From Glaciecola sp. UBA1851 (GTDB taxonomy: Bacteria; Pseudomonadota; Gammaproteobacteria; Enterobacterales; Alteromonadaceae), in the NCBI GenBank assembly GCA_002338515.1, contig DDIL01000147.1, forward strand, positions 1 through 18,400: DNA of 18,400 bases, in the 5' to 3' direction. The notes beneath the pieces were generated by a model, which was not told the DNA's origin, did not search any database, and saw nothing but the letters and a program-made list of their open reading frames with translations. Shown piece after piece: positions 16,801-18,400 of the stretch. The position numbers and the translations under genes were made by a program. Every line of letters starts with the position of its first letter. The stretch's first letter is position 1.

Positions 16801-17443
16801 TCAAGATGGATTTCAAGATGTACTTTTTTCTACAGGGACTACGCTGAAAATAATTGATGCAAGAAATGACATAACCTTAGACGAATTTTCTTTTCAAGAA
16901 GTCGTCACAGACTTTTCTCTAGTAACATCCAGTGATAAGAATCATATAGCAGTAGCGACTACTGGCAAGCTTCACTTGCTTTCTTTTTCTAACGGTACAC
17001 TTTCTGAAACAAGCGTAATGGATCAATCATGTTTTAGAATTGACTTTGGTAATATTAACAATGATGACGCAAACGAATTAATGTGCCTAAGCCATTCAAA
17101 CGATTTGACGAGTACTTTCCATATTTACTCAACAACAACCGATAAGCTTATTACCGATATATCTTTTTCAACACCAAATAAAATAGAAGATTTTGTGATA
17201 AATAATTCAACGATAGATAATCAAACTCTTTTCGTAATTGAAGAATTACCTGACCAAATCTCATTATTTGAGAATGGCTATCGATACAGGTTAAGTGAAA
17301 TTACAGGTAAAGGTCTTAATATTTGGTCTTCCGATGCAGTGATTGGAAAGCCGACTCATAGAGGTATGAAATACCGCCAAACTGATAGTGACGAAGAATT
17401 ATTAATATCTACTGAGGATACTATGCACTGGATTAAATTTTGA
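13844..17443 (+). CDS. Large lipoprotein with FG-GAP/VCBS-type calcium-loop repeats
   Basis: A 1199-residue predicted surface or outer-membrane lipoprotein. The lipobox is LSA-C17, followed by a GGGG and Pro/Asn/Ser-rich linker to about residue 45. The middle (about 345-430) looks like an Ig-/cadherin-type beta domain (SYRWYINDELV and VSVSMVVSD). From about 555 the chain contains eight aspartate-rich loops of the FG-GAP/VCBS type near residues 555 (DFDGDG), 651 (DINKDG), 701, 742, 835, 934 (DYDNDG), 984 (DFNQDG) and 1070. This predicts an integrin-alpha-like beta-propeller that binds calcium. An upstream in-frame GTG at 13793 is possible, but the ATG at 13844 begins the lipoprotein signal and has GGGAG ten bases before it. 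No catalytic motif was seen; adhesion, substrate binding or scaffolding are possible roles. Confidence 0.88.
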   Translation: MLFRLLFTALVISLSACGGGGSDSTSPSNPPIINQPPTNNPATADQIIANPESYSKIDVRKAFDEKIDADYKGKLESAVFDVEAIQQVYLQIFSDVEKDLLNSRIIYDVPLQLNSNINQTISCTNGGFATVSGRFSATETTDFEINYTNCGISFANEWIFNGREILSLSLNGDERDILAAYYDNLELTFEGITTRFFGYAQSNQLSDDSSQTLQISRNLLITVPADNLQIVEKASYSALDVFFPLSNENNYVGSLKFSEFGALEIDRSWGRVVGDPSFDITNFTAFNAVRLEGIEGQFVKFLLNDDGDSVFELGTYLGDFFQWREADFSNITLVNANIISIAPEPRKPYIVNTNVTTFDEIVVLQGDILDRDTAISDLDISYRWYINDELVEGFTTSILPSKLAVFGDTVSVSMVVSDRANFIESPTAQIQISDSDEMLISENLASPLTAGEQIEFSVFFQDPDRPDELSIAEQLVLGPESATIDQNGRVTWLPKIRNMIFPIQTFSFNFLKELTANDSNDNLVFDVDVRSDKSFPLVRSGSEAPKYEDSLWSGDFDGDGIYEILSTNSKNTVFTLKNNNSHYVQNWFYPFSLPTKGEVMQVLAVNTDDDIEEEIIVVTSKGVSVIENLNSIAVPLFTTNERVINRVAIADINKDGSLELAYLSSSLYEFKELLTVIKLDSPSTIIFETKVETTTDIEIGNVDNDPQLELVLNTGEIFDGLSWDIQWSDAASFASFDIELVDFNGDNVSNIVGVDIANEVIIYSAVTENQVTISNKVRACAISSVKLAHNNTESIVTGDCTNRAIKAYSLEENTLSQLWSVDTPLPFFNSLIISDTDDDDSLEMHWANGQFQTADIAGNNATINNSNVNVKFDFLFASGFASENGGTSAIFFAPDPIIGRDGSVIVKLEDNGHFSISEEISSNWDNSFHSVVFDYDNDGVSEILLPTTEVFSGSISIMNLSDMSKQWEYIGEQSETIGVVDVFDFNQDGFQDVLFSTGTTLKIIDARNDITLDEFSFQEVVTDFSLVTSSDKNHIAVATTGKLHLLSFSNGTLSETSVMDQSCFRIDFGNINNDDANELMCLSHSNDLTSTFHIYSTTTDKLITDISFSTPNKIEDFVINNSTIDNQTLFVIEELPDQISLFENGYRYRLSEITGKGLNIWSSDAVIGKPTHRGMKYRQTDSDEELLISTEDTMHWIKF

Positions 17444-17812
17444 TAATTTGGGCGAAGATATTGTCTTTAGGTCTATTTAAACGAAATTGAGTTTTCATAG
17501 CTATCGATATGCGTCACTTTAGTGAATGTCAATAAAAATAAGCTTTGACAGATGGTGACGTATATTTATATATTTGAATTATACGCTGTCGGGATTTTTT
17601 ACACTTTTTCTATTTTAAACTTTCATAGATAATTTAAACAAATAAATTCAATGACTTATATTGTGGTATTAAAAATGCCTGCATGAATTTGTCACCTCTA
17701 TCGTCACTCGAACAAAATGGTTACACAAGTCAAAAAGAGCACAAATTAAAAAGAGTGACGTCTTATTTAATGCAGTCTTAAATGCTAATTACCCACCATT
17801 TAGGGGAACAAA
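17444..17812. other. Intergenic region with repeated CGTCACT boxes
   Basis: About 370 AT-rich bases with no convincing gene. CGTCACT occurs exactly at 17512-17518 and 17702-17708 and inverted (AGTGACG) at 17754-17760. Near matches are CGTCACC inverted at 17554-17560 and TGTCACC at 17690-17696. The 17702 and 17753 copies form an 8-bp inverted repeat, CGTCACTC/GAGTGACG, with a 43-base spacer. TCACTTTAGTGA at 17514-17525 is itself a palindrome. The boxes lie within 300 bases upstream of the PEP-CTERM-like gene and may be regulator sites. I found no sigma-54-type -24/-12 element, which precedes some PEP-CTERM genes. Confidence 0.45.
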
Positions 17813-18373
17813 ATGTTAAAAAAACAATTAAAATCTTTTGTGTTATCAATAATGCTGTGTTTTACAGCGTTTAATGCTTCGTCCGCTGTCATTACTTATC
17901 AAGGTACTTTAGGCGCAGCTCAAGACGGTTCAATTCTGATAGACTTTTATTCACTGACATTAACGAGCCTCACTGATGTTGTTATAAACCTTCAAGGGTC
18001 TGGCTCAAACGTAGATATAGGAAATGGCGTGTCAGACTTAGATACCTACTTATTTGTAGCAGTTGATGACGGTGACCGTACAGCAGATGACCTTATATTT
18101 ACTGATGATGACAGCGGTAATGGCTTCGACTCATTTCTAGCAGTTCCACTTGCAGCAGGTGATTTTTTAATTGGCGTATCAAGCTGCTGTATATCCGCAG
18201 ACGAGTTTATTGAAGGCTCTAATCTTACTGTACTTGCAAGTGATTATGCGGTACCCGATTATATTTTGACAATCGACACAGGCACTACTTCAGTATCTGC
18301 ACCTTCTATTTTTGCGATGATAAGCTTAGCAATTTTTGGTTTCATTGCACGGCATAAAAAGTTTAAAGGTTAA
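17813..18373 (+). CDS. Small secreted protein with PEP-CTERM-like (SAP variant) sorting tail
   Basis: A 186-residue exported protein. The signal peptide (about 1-25) ends NASSA. The body (26-158) is predicted beta-rich and very acidic, with DLDTYLFVAVDDGDRTADD and TDDDSGNGFDS; it resembles the pre-peptidase-like repeats of DVUA0089-type PEP-CTERM proteins. A cysteine pair C125-C126 lies in the body. The tail has VSAPS (161-165), a hydrophobic helix (about 166-178) and a basic end, RHKKFK. That is the layout of a PEP-CTERM signal recognised by exosortase, with SAP where PEP is usual. AGGGGA precedes the ATG. No exosortase gene is in the window. It may instead be anchored simply by the C-terminal helix. 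Function unknown. Confidence 0.8.
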   Translation: MLKKQLKSFVLSIMLCFTAFNASSAVITYQGTLGAAQDGSILIDFYSLTLTSLTDVVINLQGSGSNVDIGNGVSDLDTYLFVAVDDGDRTADDLIFTDDDSGNGFDSFLAVPLAAGDFLIGVSSCCISADEFIEGSNLTVLASDYAVPDYILTIDTGTTSVSAPSIFAMISLAIFGFIARHKKFKG

Positions 18374-18400
18374 TTAGACTAAATCAGATACTACCTAACC

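Overview
The window looks like chromosomal DNA of a marine gammaproteobacterium. AT-rich sequence, a TonB-dependent receptor (TBDR), a c-di-GMP signalling protein, a periplasmic class II cyclic-nucleotide phosphodiesterase and a PEP-CTERM-like protein together suggest an Alteromonadales-type heterotroph (Glaciecola/Paraglaciecola/Colwellia-like). That placement is inference. No rRNA, tRNA, insertion sequence, phage gene or CRISPR array was seen.

Layout. 186-3584 (minus): a likely two-gene operon of a PAS-containing sensor histidine kinase followed by a REC-GGDEF-EAL response regulator. 3747-4934 (minus): a thiolase with its own intrinsic terminator. 5488-11583: the most coherent block, in two convergent arms. 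The plus arm is a TBDR and a predicted lipoprotein of the NUP (purine nucleoside permease/phosphorylase-like) family. The minus arm is a second, secreted NUP paralogue overlapping by 4 bases a CpdP-like periplasmic 3',5'-cyclic-nucleotide phosphodiesterase. The arms meet at a 175-bp tandem repeat made of REP-like hairpins. 11704-12552 (plus): a secreted alpha/beta hydrolase, divergent from the NUP/cpdP operon. 12729-17440 (plus): a DUF4097-like solenoid protein with 18-residue repeats and a 1199-residue lipoprotein with FG-GAP/VCBS-type calcium-loop repeats. 17813-18373 (plus): a small secreted protein with a PEP-CTERM-like tail whose motif reads SAP instead of PEP.

How the genes may work together. 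The 5488-11583 block reads as an envelope system for scavenging extracellular purine compounds. The TBDR would import a nucleotide-like ligand across the outer membrane, CpdP would open cyclic nucleotides to 5'-nucleotides, and the NUP proteins would bind or cleave the nucleosides. A 5'-nucleotidase and an inner-membrane transporter would be needed and are not in the window. This is inference from family membership, predicted location and gene order. The first NUP gene is preceded by an intrinsic-terminator-like hairpin almost touching its ribosome binding site, which suggests attenuation or differential expression. The signalling pair and the right-hand surface-protein genes have no visible functional tie to this block.
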